Assembly: GCA_029721435.1 (NCBI GenBank)
Contig: CM056573.1
Span: 95,988,947-96,052,946, forward strand
Source: Gymnothorax reevesii
Taxonomy: Eukaryota > Chordata > Actinopteri > Anguilliformes > Muraenidae
Direction of reading: 5' to 3'
DNA: 64,000 bases
Part shown: one piece after another, positions 54,281-64,000 of the stretch
Position numbering within the stretch: the first letter of the stretch is position 1
Layout: each line of letters begins with the position of its first letter
Notes under the pieces: model-generated
Database searches by the model: none
What the model was told of the DNA's origin: nothing
The model's input: the letters and a program-made list of their open reading frames with translations, nothing else
Position numbers and translations under genes: made by a program

Positions 54281-54745
54281 AGTTAAACAAGAAATGCTTT
54301 AAAAAGGAATGTACCACAAAACAGATACATACCTTGTTTTAGTTCAAAGCTACCACTATGTCCACTTCAACCATGGTAAATGCATTTGTATAATTCAAGG
54401 GAGATGTGTCTACACTTTTGACCTTGAGAATAAGGTTTGAATTTTACAGTTAAACAAGAAATGCTTTTTCAAAAGGAATATCACAAAACCAGCCTACTTA
54501 CAGAGTTTTAGTTCAAAACTTCCTCTATGTCCACTTTAACCTTGCTAAATTTATTAGCATAATTCAAGAAGGGAGATGTGTCGACACTTTTGACCTTGAG
54601 AATTTAAATTCTACAGTTAAACAAGAAGTGCTTTTTTAAAAGGAATATCACAAAACCGGCCTATGTCCACTTCAGCCTTGGTAAATGCATTTGTATAATT
54701 CAAGGGACGTGCGTTGACTCTTTCGACCTTGGGAAAAAGTACGTG
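54281..54745 (+). repeat. 167-bp tandem repeat, nearly 3 units
   Basis: AGTTAAACAAGAA-TGCTTT starts at 54281, 54448 and 54615, exactly 167 bp apart. Each unit continues with AAAAGGAAT, CACAAAAC, TATGTCCACTT, TAATTCAAG and GACCTTG. The third unit has a ~45-bp deletion. Confidence 0.92.
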
Positions 54746-56809
54746 CACTTAGTGAAAAGTGTAGTTGATGCTCTCGTATACTTTTGTGCCATGTCTACCA
54801 TAGGTCTTATTTGCGTCCATTACAGAATAAAATAGTAAAATGATACAAAAAGTGAAATGCATTAAATTATTTAATAACCATAAAAGTAACACGCACTTCA
54901 TGAAGATTAAAGTAACATCCACTTGATGAACTGTATAATTGGTGATTTTTTTCCAATTTTTGTTTTTAATGATTTATGTTCCGTTATACCATGCTCGTGT
55001 ATTGGTGCAACATTTAACCACTTCTTCAAGATTAGGTGCATTGACTATCATTAAATTTTCAATGAATAAGTTCCATGTTCCATCCAGTTATTACATGTAT
55101 CACCACAGACTTGTCTTGGTTTCATGACACCCAGCATCAACTTGAAATTATATAATACTTTGAATTTATGCTTCCTAATTCTATTTGTTTCAGGTAGTAG
55201 ACAAATTCAACCCAAAGATCAAGACCTCTTCACCCAAGGCTGACCTTACAAGATCAAGACCAATTGTCAAGATAGTAATTCAAGTTAAATCCAAAAGGAT
55301 GCATGCAGACTGGAGCATCATGCAACACTTAATCTTAGTTTTCTTGTTTAAAAGCGCAATCATCCTGTTCATTTCGTCAAATGTTACAGAACTAGTTTAC
55401 CTAAATGCCGTGCTATTGAAGTTGTACATTTTTGACAGTGTGGACAAAAAGAGACCTTACAATTTGGATAGATGTTACAAATGAGTAATTGGTACAGGAT
55501 GTTAAAAACTGCTTGACAATGGCCTCCTATAAAGAAAAGACACAATAAGGTGGATATCACTGACATGGTGTGTTCAATCTATATACAAAGTCTTTTATGT
55601 AAAATGCTTCATTTCAATAACTGCAATTACAAATGGAAATTAACATACAATACTCAATCCAGTTACTAGATTAGTATCTCTAACAACAACAAACAGAATG
55701 AGACTTTAAATTTTGAAGAAAAACAAAAAACAATCGGGAATCTTTTTGTTAAATTTCAAAACATATTTTCTTTGTCTTTTGCTACATGTGTTTCTTAAAG
55801 AAACCAATTTAATAATAGTCATACCAAAACCAAGTATCAAAGAGTAATTAGTTGAGAGGTGTCACTTGGCTGAATGTGTAATACTTCCAATAGAAATATA
55901 TGCAAAACAGTAAATAATAATCAATAAATGAGCACATAAAACACAATAAAACTGTCAAGCCAGAGATTCCAAAATTAGGCTGGACAGACTCATTTTCTTA
56001 AATTATGCAAATGACATTTTTTGATTGTACAGTAGAGCATAAACTCTATAGTATACGATTCCAATTATTTAGGTAGAGTGGAATATTCTTCTGCCCCCGA
56101 CCCCAGCACTGACTCTAGAAATCATTGGGATATTGAAGGGCGAATAGGAAATTATATAATTTGCCATTTCATGATTTTCTTCATTACTAAAAAAATGTGA
56201 CTAATGTTTTGTCCAAGCCTGATAGAATTGGGGAAGAAAATCAGTCTTCTGGAAGAATATTCACCTCTGCCAGAGACATGGTTTTATGTTGTCAGAACTC
56301 TGTGATGAAAAACACCCATAAATAATGGTTTAAATTACATACCACAGCAAATAAAGTAAATATATACGACTATGAAGGCATTAAATAGCAACATTGTAAA
56401 TCCATCGAATGGAAACGTCACAGCTATTCCTGTTTATGAGATCGTGCATCGTAAAAATTATAGCTGCTCTATGCAGGACGGCTTGCTTGACCTTTGAACT
56501 TTTGATGGAAAAATATTTACCGATACAGTAGCTATGAGGCTGCCGCATTTACCGCACTGTATTTTTGGCGGCCACGATTGAGAAATAATGAGCTGCTCTT
56601 TGAAATACTTTTGCTGGTTTGTTCAGAAAAACTGCAAAATGCAACGGGTTTTTTAATTCAAATCTCTCATGAAGGTGCAACTTTTACATGCGGGAAACCT
56701 CCAAATAGTGATTTATGTATTTTTTACTTAGTTTTCAAAAAAGTTTCATGTCTCTCCCCAGACGGGGAGAATGGCGATCAACGCTAGCGACGATCGTCTT
56801 GCGGTCTAA
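54746..56809. other. Interior of the complex repeat, no recognised coding
   Basis: AT-rich. A 99-codon frame at 55185-55484 starts within an acceptor-like TTTGTTTCAG and shows no domain. No other structure seen. Confidence 0.35.
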
Positions 56810-57700
56810 ATTACTGTAGATGTATCGGTCGTGCTTGCAACACGTATTTCTCTCTGTTAGTGTGGACCGTATTCATACTCTATCAAACTATTTATACGTT
56901 GTAAAACTGGGAGTACAGAATCTGTATTGCTTTCATTCTCTTTTCTTTTATTACCGCTGTTACATTACTGAACATTTCATCACGAGAGTTCATTATTTTC
57001 TGCTCGGTTGTTAATGAGCAATTTTCATCAGCGATTCCTTCGAGTCAAAATACAGTACATATATTCTCACAGTTAATACACAAGACTGCAGAGAAATGTT
57101 GCGGTCATTTGTTGTTGTTTATCTTCTGAGAAACACCATTTCCCCATTGATTTCAGTGCTTCAAATCTAACAGGAAATACTACAGTACCCATGAGCCATA
57201 TCAGCCGTTACCATGGTGAGGACGCCGCAAAAGACGCCATGACGCAAGACATTCCCCCCTACCCCGTAGCCACTGGACCGCATTGATACTCTATAAAACT
57301 ATTTATATAGTATAAAACTGGGATCACAGAAGCTGTATTGCTTTCATTCTCTTTTCTTTTATTACCACTACATTACTGAACATTTAATCACGAGGGTTCA
57401 TTATTTTCTGTCCAGTTGTCAATGAGCAATTTTCGTCAGCGATTCCTTCAAGTCAAAATACAGTACATATATTCTCACAGTTAATAAACGAGACTGCAGA
57501 GAAGTGTTGCGGTCGCTAGTTGTTGTTTATCCTCTTAGAAACACCGTTTCCCCATTGATTTTGGTGCTTCAAATGTAACAGATAATACTTCAGTACCCAT
57601 GAGCCGTATTGCCCGTTACCATAGTGAGGATGCTGCAGAAGACGCCATTACGCAAGAGACCCCTCCCCCGTAGCCTCTGGACCGTATTTATACTGGTGAT
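56810..57700 (+). repeat. ~405-bp tandem repeat, 2+ units
   Basis: TGGACCG starts near 56863, 57274 and 57678 (periods 411 and 404). Shared blocks in order: ACTCTAT-AAACTATTTATA, TTGCTTTCATTCTC, ACATTACTGAACATTT, AATGAGCAATTTTC, CAGCGATTCCTTC, GACTGCAGAGAA, GTTGTTGTTTATC, TTTCCCCATTGATTT and CATGAGCC..CCGTTACCAT. A related array lies inverted at 62440-62905. Confidence 0.9.
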
Positions 57701-58070
57701 AGAACCCCTAGTACAGGATTTCTCTGTCTGCTGAAACTTTGTGCTCAGAGGCCTGAGGGCCTCAGGAATCCATCTGTACACATTGCTGCCCACATTGAGC
57801 CATATGTTGTGTGATTTGTCCTTCTCATGTGAAACTTCATGAGAAGATAAAGAGCCAGGAGAATGGGCGGGGGAGGCGTGTCCCCCGCCCGGTGAAGTAT
57901 AGTAAACATATTCTCTACAAGTCTCTCAAGTCTCTCATAAGGGAAGGAATGTAAGGTGAGGACATCAGGATTATCAACTGGGTTTTAGTTGATAATCCTT
58001 ACCCTAACCCTAACCTTTATGGGATGTTACAATTGTGAGGAGACTAAGGAAAAGGGTGTAATGTATGTTT
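57701..58070. other. Non-coding stretch with a CCCTAACCCTAACC run
   Basis: ATCAACTGGGTTTTAGTTGAT (57973-57993) is a short hairpin next to TACCCTAACCCTAACC (58000-58015), a two-and-a-half-unit telomere-like motif. Nothing else. Confidence 0.45.
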
Positions 58071-58290
58071 TTATTATGTACCTACTGCAATGCAGACAAA
58101 TATTGCATTCCGGCATACTTATTTATTATTATGTGCCTGCTGCATTGCAGGCACATATTATAATCCTGCATACTTCCTTATTATGTGCCTGTTGCAATGC
58201 AGACACACATTATAATCCTGCATACTTCCTTATTATGTGCCTGCAGCAATGCAGACACATATTAAAATCCTGCATGCTTATTTATCTATA
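58071..58290 (+). repeat. ~53-bp tandem repeat, about 4 units, each with an internal hairpin
   Basis: Units read TTATTATGTGCCTGC-GCA-TGCAG-CACATATTATAATCCTGCATACTT. TGTGCCTGC and GCAGGCACA pair within the best unit (58131-58154). Starts are near 58071, 58126, 58178 and 58230. Confidence 0.88.
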
Positions 58291-58387
58291 ATGTAATATG
58301 TGTCTAGTAATGGTATTCCTGATTCCTAATCCATGTTTTTCGGGACTTACGGATTTCCCACAATTGCCAAAAAACATAGATTTTCGT

Positions 58388-58980
58388 TCCTCCCTAGCAA
58401 CCAGGCAGAACACCTTCGCAGCTGCTTAGCTATGTACAAGCAATCACCTACACCACCAAGTAACTGCCAAGCAATGCCTTGGCAACCATCAGGAATACCA
58501 TAGCAACCACCTGGCAACGCCCTAGCAACCACAAGGAGCTCCATACCAACAGACTAGCAACACTCTAGCAAAAACCAAGAACACCATGGAAAGTACCTAG
58601 CAATACCTTGCCAACCAACCCAAGCTCCACAGCAACCGCCTAAAAACGCCTTCGCAACCACCCAGAAGACCATAGCAACTGCCTAGCAACGTCCTAGCAA
58701 CCACCCGGCACACGATAGCACCCGCCTAGCAATGCCTTACCAAACACCTGGAACACCATAGCAACCGCCTAGCAACGCCCTCGCAACCACCGGAACTCCA
58801 TAGCAACTGCCTAGCAATGCCCTAGCAACCACCCGGAAAATCATAGCATCTGCCTAGCAATGCTCTAGCAAGCACCCAGCACACTATAGCATCAGCCTAG
58901 CAATGCTCTAGCAAGCACCCGGAACACCGTATCAACTGATTACCAGAACCCTGGCAAGCATCCCGAACGCTGTACAAATA
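58388..58980 (+). repeat. CCTAGCAAC-type minisatellite, ~40-bp unit, ~14 units
   Basis: Repeated CCTAGCAACGCCCTAGCAAC, CACCCGGAACACCATAGCAA and GAACACCATAGCAACCG words with substitutions. This is a well-known kind of fish minisatellite. The regular spacing is a tandem array, not a CRISPR. Confidence 0.9.
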
Positions 58981-59559
58981 CAGCAGCAGGGACATTCAAA
59001 ATTTCTAGTTAAGAATTAATATTCCCGAATATTCATGATTTCTATTAAAAAGGGATGTTTGGTGGCTCAAGGATAGAATGGTTGTTATCAGAGCAGCTGC
59101 CTCAAGGAACTACAGTTCTCGGTACTAAGGCAGGGCATGCAAATACTGATTTGATGATCTTTGGGGTGTGTGATATCAAATTAAGTTCTCTTGTAATCAA
59201 CCTCAAGACTGTCTCAGCAGAGATATTTCCTCTCTTCTGCCTGACTGACATCAATAATTGAGGCCAACAGCTTTCTAATATAACACTTGCTGTCATGTCT
59301 GTAGCCCATTTTGTTGATAAAGTATAAGCCTTCAAATGTATAACTTATTCAAGGTCAAAAGGTCATTATTTCACAGTATAAGCCATGTAGAGTCTTGATA
59401 CTGACATATGTTACTCTCATGGTCAAGACCTTTCCAATAATTTATTGGGTTTAGCGCTATGTGAAAGTTTATGGACACAGGTCGTCCAGACCCAAGTTTC
59501 AGAGAGCACTTGGAAGGCTCAACATAGAAAATTATTATTTTTTCTTATTTTTTTCATTT
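58981..59559. other. Non-coding stretch with no recognised feature
   Basis: AT-rich, no repeat ends or domains. Confidence 0.4.
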
Positions 59560-59962
59560 TGTAGTATGGTGAACAAAATGAGTCACCTTTGGAGATAATG
59601 CTACAGAATCTGTTTTATATGCACTTAGTTTTAACTTTTGGTCAGGGCTCCTTTGGCACAAATGATGGCATCAATGGAGGTGATCAGCCTATGGCACTGT
59701 TGAGGTGTTATGGAAGCCCTGGTTGATTTGTTAGATTGATGATATCTATGGGGTTCAGGCCAGGCCAGTTGGCTGGCAAATCAAGCACAGTAATACCATA
59801 GTCAGCAAACCACTTACTAGTAGTTTTGGCAGACTGTGCAGGTGCCAAGTCATGCTAGAAAAGGAAATCAGCATCTCCATAAAGCTTGTGAGCAGACAGA
59901 AGCATGAAGAGCTCTAAAATCTCCTGGTAGATGTCTACATTGACTTTGGACTTGATAAAATA
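59560..59962 (-). mobile_element. Tc1-like element fragment (fourth type), antisense
   Basis: Antisense translation in pieces gives KSKVNVDIYQEILELFMLLS, KLYGDADFLF, HDLAPAQSAKTTSKWFADYG and ITVLDLPANWPGLNPID. This is the C-terminal half of a Tc1-type transposase with the second Asp (xDLAPAHSA) and the NPIE block (here NPID). The left end GTAGTATGGTGAACAAAA may be the inverted-repeat side. It is cut at 59962 by an L2-type LINE tail. Confidence 0.75.
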
Positions 59963-60488
59963 AATTCAATCAATCAATCAATCAATTTGTATTTGTATAG
60001 CCCAATATCATATTTACATGTCTTACAGGGCTTTACAGGCCCAGCAACTCAGAACCCTCTGACCTTAACCTTCAGTGAAGATGAGGAAAAACTCCCTCAT
60101 CAAAAACAGGAAAAAACAATTAAAGAAAACTCAAGGACAAATCAAAGAGGGATGCCCCAACCAGGCCAGTCAGTAGTGCAATGGGAACCAAGTAAGCTGA
60201 TTGATAAGCTTACATCAATGACAGACCCTAACCCCAACCCAACCAGGACAGTCAGTAGTGAAATGGGAACCTGGTAAGCTGGAAGATAACCTTATATCAA
60301 TTACAGACCCTAACCCTGACCCAACCAGGGCAGTCAGTAGTGCAATGGGAACCAAGCAAGCTGGTAGATAACCTGATATTAACAATAGACCCTAACCCTA
60401 ACCCTACCAGGACAGACAGTAGTGCAATGGGAACCAAGTAAGCTGGTTGATAATGTTATATTAATACAAAGGAATAAACAGTACACTA
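59963..60488 (-). mobile_element. L2-type LINE 3' tail with tandem 3' UTR
   Basis: In antisense, the (TTGAT)n tail (AATCAATCAATCAATC at 59968-59985) follows GGGCTATACAAATACAAATT, the standard 3' tip of fish L2-type LINEs. It inserted into a Tc1 fragment. The rest is a four-unit 82-bp tandem. No coding sequence remains. Confidence 0.7.
60161..60488 (+). repeat. 82-bp tandem repeat, 4 units, with CCCTAACCC motifs
   Basis: CCAGG-CAG-CAGTAGTG starts at 60161, 60243, 60325 and 60407, exactly 82 bp apart. Each unit has CAATGGGAACCAAG and AAGCTG. The second to fourth units are preceded by GACCCTAACCC(C/T)-type words, the last being GACCCTAACCCTAACCCTAC. Confidence 0.92.
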
Positions 60489-61357
60489 AGTTCTAGATAT
60501 GTAAACTAGATTACGACTATGTAGCATTAGAAATATGTAGTTCAAGATAGATCAGATAAATGTACTTATGTGGAAACACACAAGGACTGAGTGGAAATAG
60601 ACACTGCATTGGTGTTCACAGCAAACGCCACACATCTGAAACAGATCAGTCTGTACATCAGTCAAGACATGGATCAGTGGGAGGGGCTGTGAGGTCCTCT
60701 TTTTCTCCTTCCGTCAATGAGTGTCATCTTCAAGTCAAGTCTTCCCCTTGATAATGTTTGTGTGTTATGAACCAGAGTGATTTATACTGCAAAAATACTG
60801 ATTCAACTAAACTAATCTCCTGATGATAATTTTATTATTATTCTTTTAGCAGGAGGCCGTAATTATCAAAAAAATAAATAAATAAATGAAATGCTTGAAA
60901 CATTCCAGCTGGCATTTAATTAGTCTAGAATGTAACCAATCTTCACACGCTGCACTGATTGACAAAAAATATTTAATTTTTTTTTACGATATTCCAATTT
61001 TCAGAAATGCACCTGCATTTTTCAAGTTGTCAATGCAATGTGATGCCAAATTAAACCAAATTCCACTCATAAATATGCTCAGTTTATGTTTTCCCATTTG
61101 GTCTGTTGCTGTTGTATTTTGAAGTTATAATGCACAATAAAAAGGGAATTTATGTTTTTTTTTTAAATCTCTGAATAGAAAATAAAATGGATAAGTGACA
61201 CACGCCAAGTGTTGTGGTGAGGTGCTGATGAGTGGAAGTAGACCAAGGCAAGGAAAAAGGTGTCACACACTCTGGATTCATATGTATTTTTATCTTAATA
61301 AGATGACAATGTTTCTTCAATATCAACAATAAGAAAGGACACAGACATTTACATATG
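60489..61357. other. Non-coding stretch with no recognised feature
   Basis: AT-rich, with AAATAAATAAATAAATG at 60874-60890. No domains. Confidence 0.4.
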
Positions 61358-62120
61358 TACAGGCCCAATTCCAAAAAAGTCGGGACATTTTGTAAAATGT
61401 AAATAAAAACAGAATGCAATTATTTGCGAATTTCATAAACCCATATTTTATTAATTTGATGGCAGCAACACATCTCTAAAAAGTTGGGACAGAGTCGTGT
61501 TTACCACTGTGTAGCATCCCCTCTTTTTTTAACAACAGTCCATAAACATTTGGGAATTGAGGAGGCCAGTTGCTGGAGTTTTGGGAGAGGAATGTCATCC
61601 CATTCTTGTCTGATATATAATCCTAGCTGCTTAACAGTCCTGGCTCTTCTTTGTCTTATTTTTCGTTCCATGATGCACCAAATGTTTTCAGTTGGTGAAA
61701 GGTCTGGACTGCAGGCAGGCCATTTCAGCTCACAGACTCTTCTACTATGAAGCCATACTGTTGTAATAGATGCAGTATGTGATTTAGCATTGTCTTGCTG
61801 GAATATGCAAGGCCTTCCCTGAAAAAGACGTTGTCAAGATGGGAGCATATGTTGCTCTGAAACCTCTTTATACCTTTCAGCATTGATGGTGCCTTTCCAG
61901 ATGTGGAAGCTGCCCATTCCATAGGTGCTAATACACCCCCATACCATCAGAGATGCAGGCTTTTGTACTGAGCGCTGATAACAAGCCGGATGATCACTTT
62001 CCTCTTTAGTCCGGAGGACACAGCGTCCATGGTTTCAAAAAAAATAAAAATAAAATTTTAGATTTGTCTGACCACAGAACAGTTTTCCACTTTACCTCAG
62101 TCCATTTTAAAATAGCTTAT
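61358..62120 (-). mobile_element. Truncated Tc1-like element (AATTGGGG-TIR family)
   Basis: One inverted repeat (GGCCCAATTCCAAAAAAGTC to about 61480, shortened by an internal deletion) is followed by antisense transposase. The other end is lost at about 62120 in a TATATATAAATAAAA tract. Its sequence is close to that of the copies at 3.5 and 37 kb. Confidence 0.85.
61497..62120 (-). pseudogene. Tc1 transposase C-terminal pseudogene
   Basis: The antisense sequence covers the transposase from the first catalytic block (SVLWSDKSK near 62070-62095; Glu replaced by Lys beside the Asp) to the C-terminus at 61499. Stops and frameshifts are frequent. The frame 61922-61725 shows [21 protein letters not shown] and FREGLAYSSKTMLNHIL, the garbled equivalents of the MGSLHIWKGT and [14 protein letters not shown] blocks. 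The N-terminal HTH region is missing. It is inert. Confidence 0.75.
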
Positions 62121-62439
62121 ATTATATATATAAATAAAATTTGTCACACATCTGCTGGTGATTGGACAAGTGTGTTCTACCACTGGTGTGAGAAAAGATA
62201 AGAGGTCTAAGAGTCAAAAACTCTAACTTATAATGACCTGGAAATAAAAATTACAAGACTTGTTGTGATTTGTAGTGGCACAAACCATTATGTCTCACGT
62301 CACATATAATTCTATAACATTTCAGGTGTCATAAGTTTAAGCATATTCAAACATTTAAAATTCATAAATTTGCAAAAATAGAATAATTGCGCGCACATCC
62401 AAAATCAGATATCACAGGTGCAGGACCCTGTGAATGAAA
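62121..62439. other. Non-coding stretch with no recognised feature
   Basis: AT-rich joint between the Tc1 truncation and the inverted complex repeat. Confidence 0.4.
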
Positions 62440-63060
62440 GCAATACAGTTTCTGTGTTCCCATTTTAATACAGTATAAATAGTTTTATAGAGCATCAATG
62501 CGGACCAGTGGCTACGGGGGAGAGGGTCTTGCGTCATGGCGTCTTCTGCGGCGTCCTCACCATGGTAACGGCCGATACGGCTCATAGGTATTGTAGTATT
62601 TCCTGTTAGATTTGAAGCACCAAAATCAACGGGGAAACAGTGTTTCTCAGAAGATAAACAACAACTAGCGACCGCAACATTTCTCTGCAGTCTCGTTTTA
62701 TTAACTTACTGTATTTTGACTCGAAGGAATCGCTGACGAAAATTGCTCATTAACAACAGGGCAGAAAATAAAGAATCGTTGTGATTAAATGTTCAGTAAT
62801 GTAGAGGTGATAAAAGAAAAGAGAATGGAAGCAATACAGTTTCTGTGCTCCCAGTTTTACACAGTATAAACAGTTTTATAGAGTATAAATACAGTCAACA
62901 CTAACAGAGAGAAATAGGTGTTGCAGGCACGACCGATAGGCCTACATCTAATTGAAATACATTGGTTTTAAAGTCGCGCTCAGGGTCACGAAAAAAAACT
63001 GGAAATTCGTGTTCATGTACATGGTTCAATAGATTAAATGTCGTGATCATGAACAGATGG
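62440..63060 (-). mobile_element. Large complex repeat, copy 2 (inverted, without the 2.7-kb interior)
   Basis: The minus strand reads CACGACATTTAATCTATTGA, CACGAATTTCCAGTTTTTTT, GCGACTTTAAAACC (63055-62955), then directly TCGGTCGTGC and the ~400-bp tandem unit (62905-62440). In copy 1 the two blocks are 2.7 kb apart. The order is the same; only the interior differs. Confidence 0.75.
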
Positions 63061-63306
63061 AGGAGAGAGCTGACAGCAAAATAAGACGAGCCATCAGGAG
63101 ACCGCATATCCCCCTGACCCCACATCATCAACCTCAGATTAGCAAAAAGCAGTACGTCAGGTCATGACTAATGTCGCACCTAGTTTTGTGAAAAAATATT
63201 TAACGGTTTTTAAGTTATGCTCCAGAAATGAAATGTTCACAGACAGACAGACGCACGGACAGACAGATAACCGCACACCTTTTGCATGCTGTGGCATGCT
63301 ATGTTG
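63061..63306. other. Non-coding stretch with a GACA run
   Basis: ACAGACAGACAGACGCACGG with ACAGACAGATAACC (63240-63270) follows TAAGTTATGCTCCAGAAATG, a style shared with the GACA-ended repeat at 43.7 kb. Possibly its end, unproven. Confidence 0.4.
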
Positions 63307-64000
63307 TCAGGGAGTACAACTGACCCCTGGGAGGTGATGTTCAGGGTAATAGGTTGATGGCAAACTGTAGGGTCTGTGTGGTAGAAATGATGTAGCTTTA
63401 CTGAACACCTGAACTTTACTGAACACCTGATGGAGGTCATGTTTAATAGTAGGAACTCCTTTCAGATCCTGCAGCTCCTCTTGGAGATTGGAGGAAGGGG
63501 GTGCAACTGGACTGGAGGCTGAACAAAGACAGGCCTGGGAACAAGACAAAATCCACTCCAGGGCGGAACCAGATGGTGAGTCCACACAAGGATTATGGCG
63601 CTCAAGCCAAGACCTGCCCAACATCACTGGGGCATGTGGTGACTCCATAATAAAGAATGCCCAAGTCAGCATGGGCATTAAATAAGGCAATCCCCGTGAA
63701 GTCTTGGGACCCAAGGGGCCCTGGCATGGTTCAGTTGAGATCTTAAGGCAGTGAACGAGGCCAGGATGGAGTGTCTGTCCACATCTGAGTTGACCAAAGC
63801 CCAGGTGAGGACTAGGCAACCATGCAAGGTCAGGCAAATAGGCAGGAGTGGTCGGCCAGATGGGATAGCATCTCCAGATAACACCTCTCTCAGATGTAGG
63901 CCAAGTTCGCTAGACTGGGCATTCAGCGATGATGTGGTACAGAGGCATAATGAGTCAGCTCAGGGCACCTATACAAAATTTAGCAAGACCTTTTCTAGCA
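63307..64000 (-). pseudogene. Ty3/Gypsy protease to RT start, remnant running off the window end
   Basis: The minus-strand frame 63837-63307 contains FFIMESPHAPVMLGRSWLER followed by HNPCVDSPSG, the C-terminal part of a Ty3/Gypsy aspartic protease. SALEWILSCSQACL follows, then LKGVPTIKHDLHQVFSK and PHRPYSLPSTYYP. These correspond to the protease-RT linker and the RT N-terminus (HDL..VFSK...LPPHRPYDC). An internal 15-bp duplication repeats VFSKVQVFSKAT. The element is cut at about 63307, so no RT core is present, and the protease active-site DSG lies beyond the window. The product would have matured the polyprotein. This copy is a relic. Confidence 0.8.

Larger units (their letters stand above)
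53985..57700 (+). mobile_element. Large complex repeat, copy 1 (left flank block, unique interior, ~400-bp tandem block)
   Basis: The block CAGTCTCACGGCAGATCGTG, GTAGTCACGACATTTAATC to CGACTTTAAAACC (53985-54108) and the tandem block at 56810-57700 both recur at 62.4-63.1 kb. There they are directly joined and inverted. Copy 1 therefore has about 2.7 kb of extra interior (54109-56809), which includes a three-unit 167-bp tandem. No transposase motif was read in the interior. The end motif is familiar from fish genomes, but the class is unknown to me. Confidence 0.5.

Noticed and set aside
55185..55484. Possible exon after a TTTGTTTCAG acceptor
   Set aside because: The frame is opened by TTG, has no domain or donor at its end, and lies in AT-rich repeat interior.
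58388..58980. Regularly spaced repeats resembling a CRISPR array
   Set aside because: The repeats are degenerate CCTAGCAAC minisatellite units typical of fish, with no constant repeat/unique spacer structure or cas genes.
1..64000. Bacterial-style operons, riboswitches, terminators or defence islands
   Set aside because: The sequence is a vertebrate-type repeat landscape; no long adjacent ORFs, ribosome-binding-site-led starts or prokaryotic gene families are present.

Overview
This window looks like intergenic or intronic DNA from a ray-finned fish, most likely a teleost. The species cannot be named from the sequence. The evidence is the repeat content: several Tc1-like transposons with ~200-bp inverted repeats, an L2-clade LINE, a Tx1/L1-type LINE tail, a Penelope-like element, Ty3/Gypsy fragments, two hAT MITEs with exact 8-bp target duplications, TTAA-flanked piggyBac-type elements, a tRNA-derived SINE, and CCTAGCAAC and CA arrays. 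I found no intact host protein-coding gene, rRNA gene, functional tRNA gene, CRISPR array or bacterial-type operon. Most long open frames are transposon remnants or translations of simple repeats.

Layout. 1-0.9 kb: LINE tail. 2.2-5.3 kb: a palindromic Tc1 MITE and a decayed Tc1 copy that carries a 203-bp TTAA MITE. 5.3-7.2 kb: CA/CT microsatellites. 7.2-10.5 kb: a nested stack in which a repeat with hairpin ends contains a Penelope fragment and a second Tc1 type, the latter split by a hAT MITE. 10.5-15.8 kb: mostly unique non-coding DNA. 15.8-19.1 kb: a GTCC-rich tandem-repeat element family and a CR1/L2-type LINE tail. 19.1-25.9 kb: unique sequence, a 21-bp perfect hairpin, a 29-bp minisatellite, a SINE-like piece and a repeat split by a 664-bp hAT MITE. 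25.9-27.9 kb: a 1.93-kb TTAA-flanked element. 28-36 kb: mostly unique, with a Ty3/Gypsy gag remnant near 31.5 kb. 36.3-41.5 kb: a dense nest of two back-to-back Tc1 elements, one split by a 2.4-kb L2 LINE. 42-44 kb: dispersed repeats. 46-47.6 kb: the best preserved Tc1 copy, between TA dinucleotides. 50.2-52.6 kb: Ty3/Gypsy RT-RNaseH-integrase remnant. 53-57.7 kb: a SINE and a complex repeat with 167-bp and ~400-bp tandem units; a shorter inverted relative lies at 62.4-63.1 kb. 58-60.5 kb: minisatellites, a Tc1 fragment and an L2 3' tail with an 82-bp telomere-motif tandem. 61.4-62.1 kb: truncated Tc1. 63.3-64 kb: Ty3/Gypsy protease-RT remnant running off the end.

Nothing here works as a gene set. 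The value of the window is a relative-age record of nested insertions, some internal-deletion derivatives that show how MITEs arise from larger elements, and a few unexplained structures listed in the findings. I did not find convincing evidence of a new molecular system.
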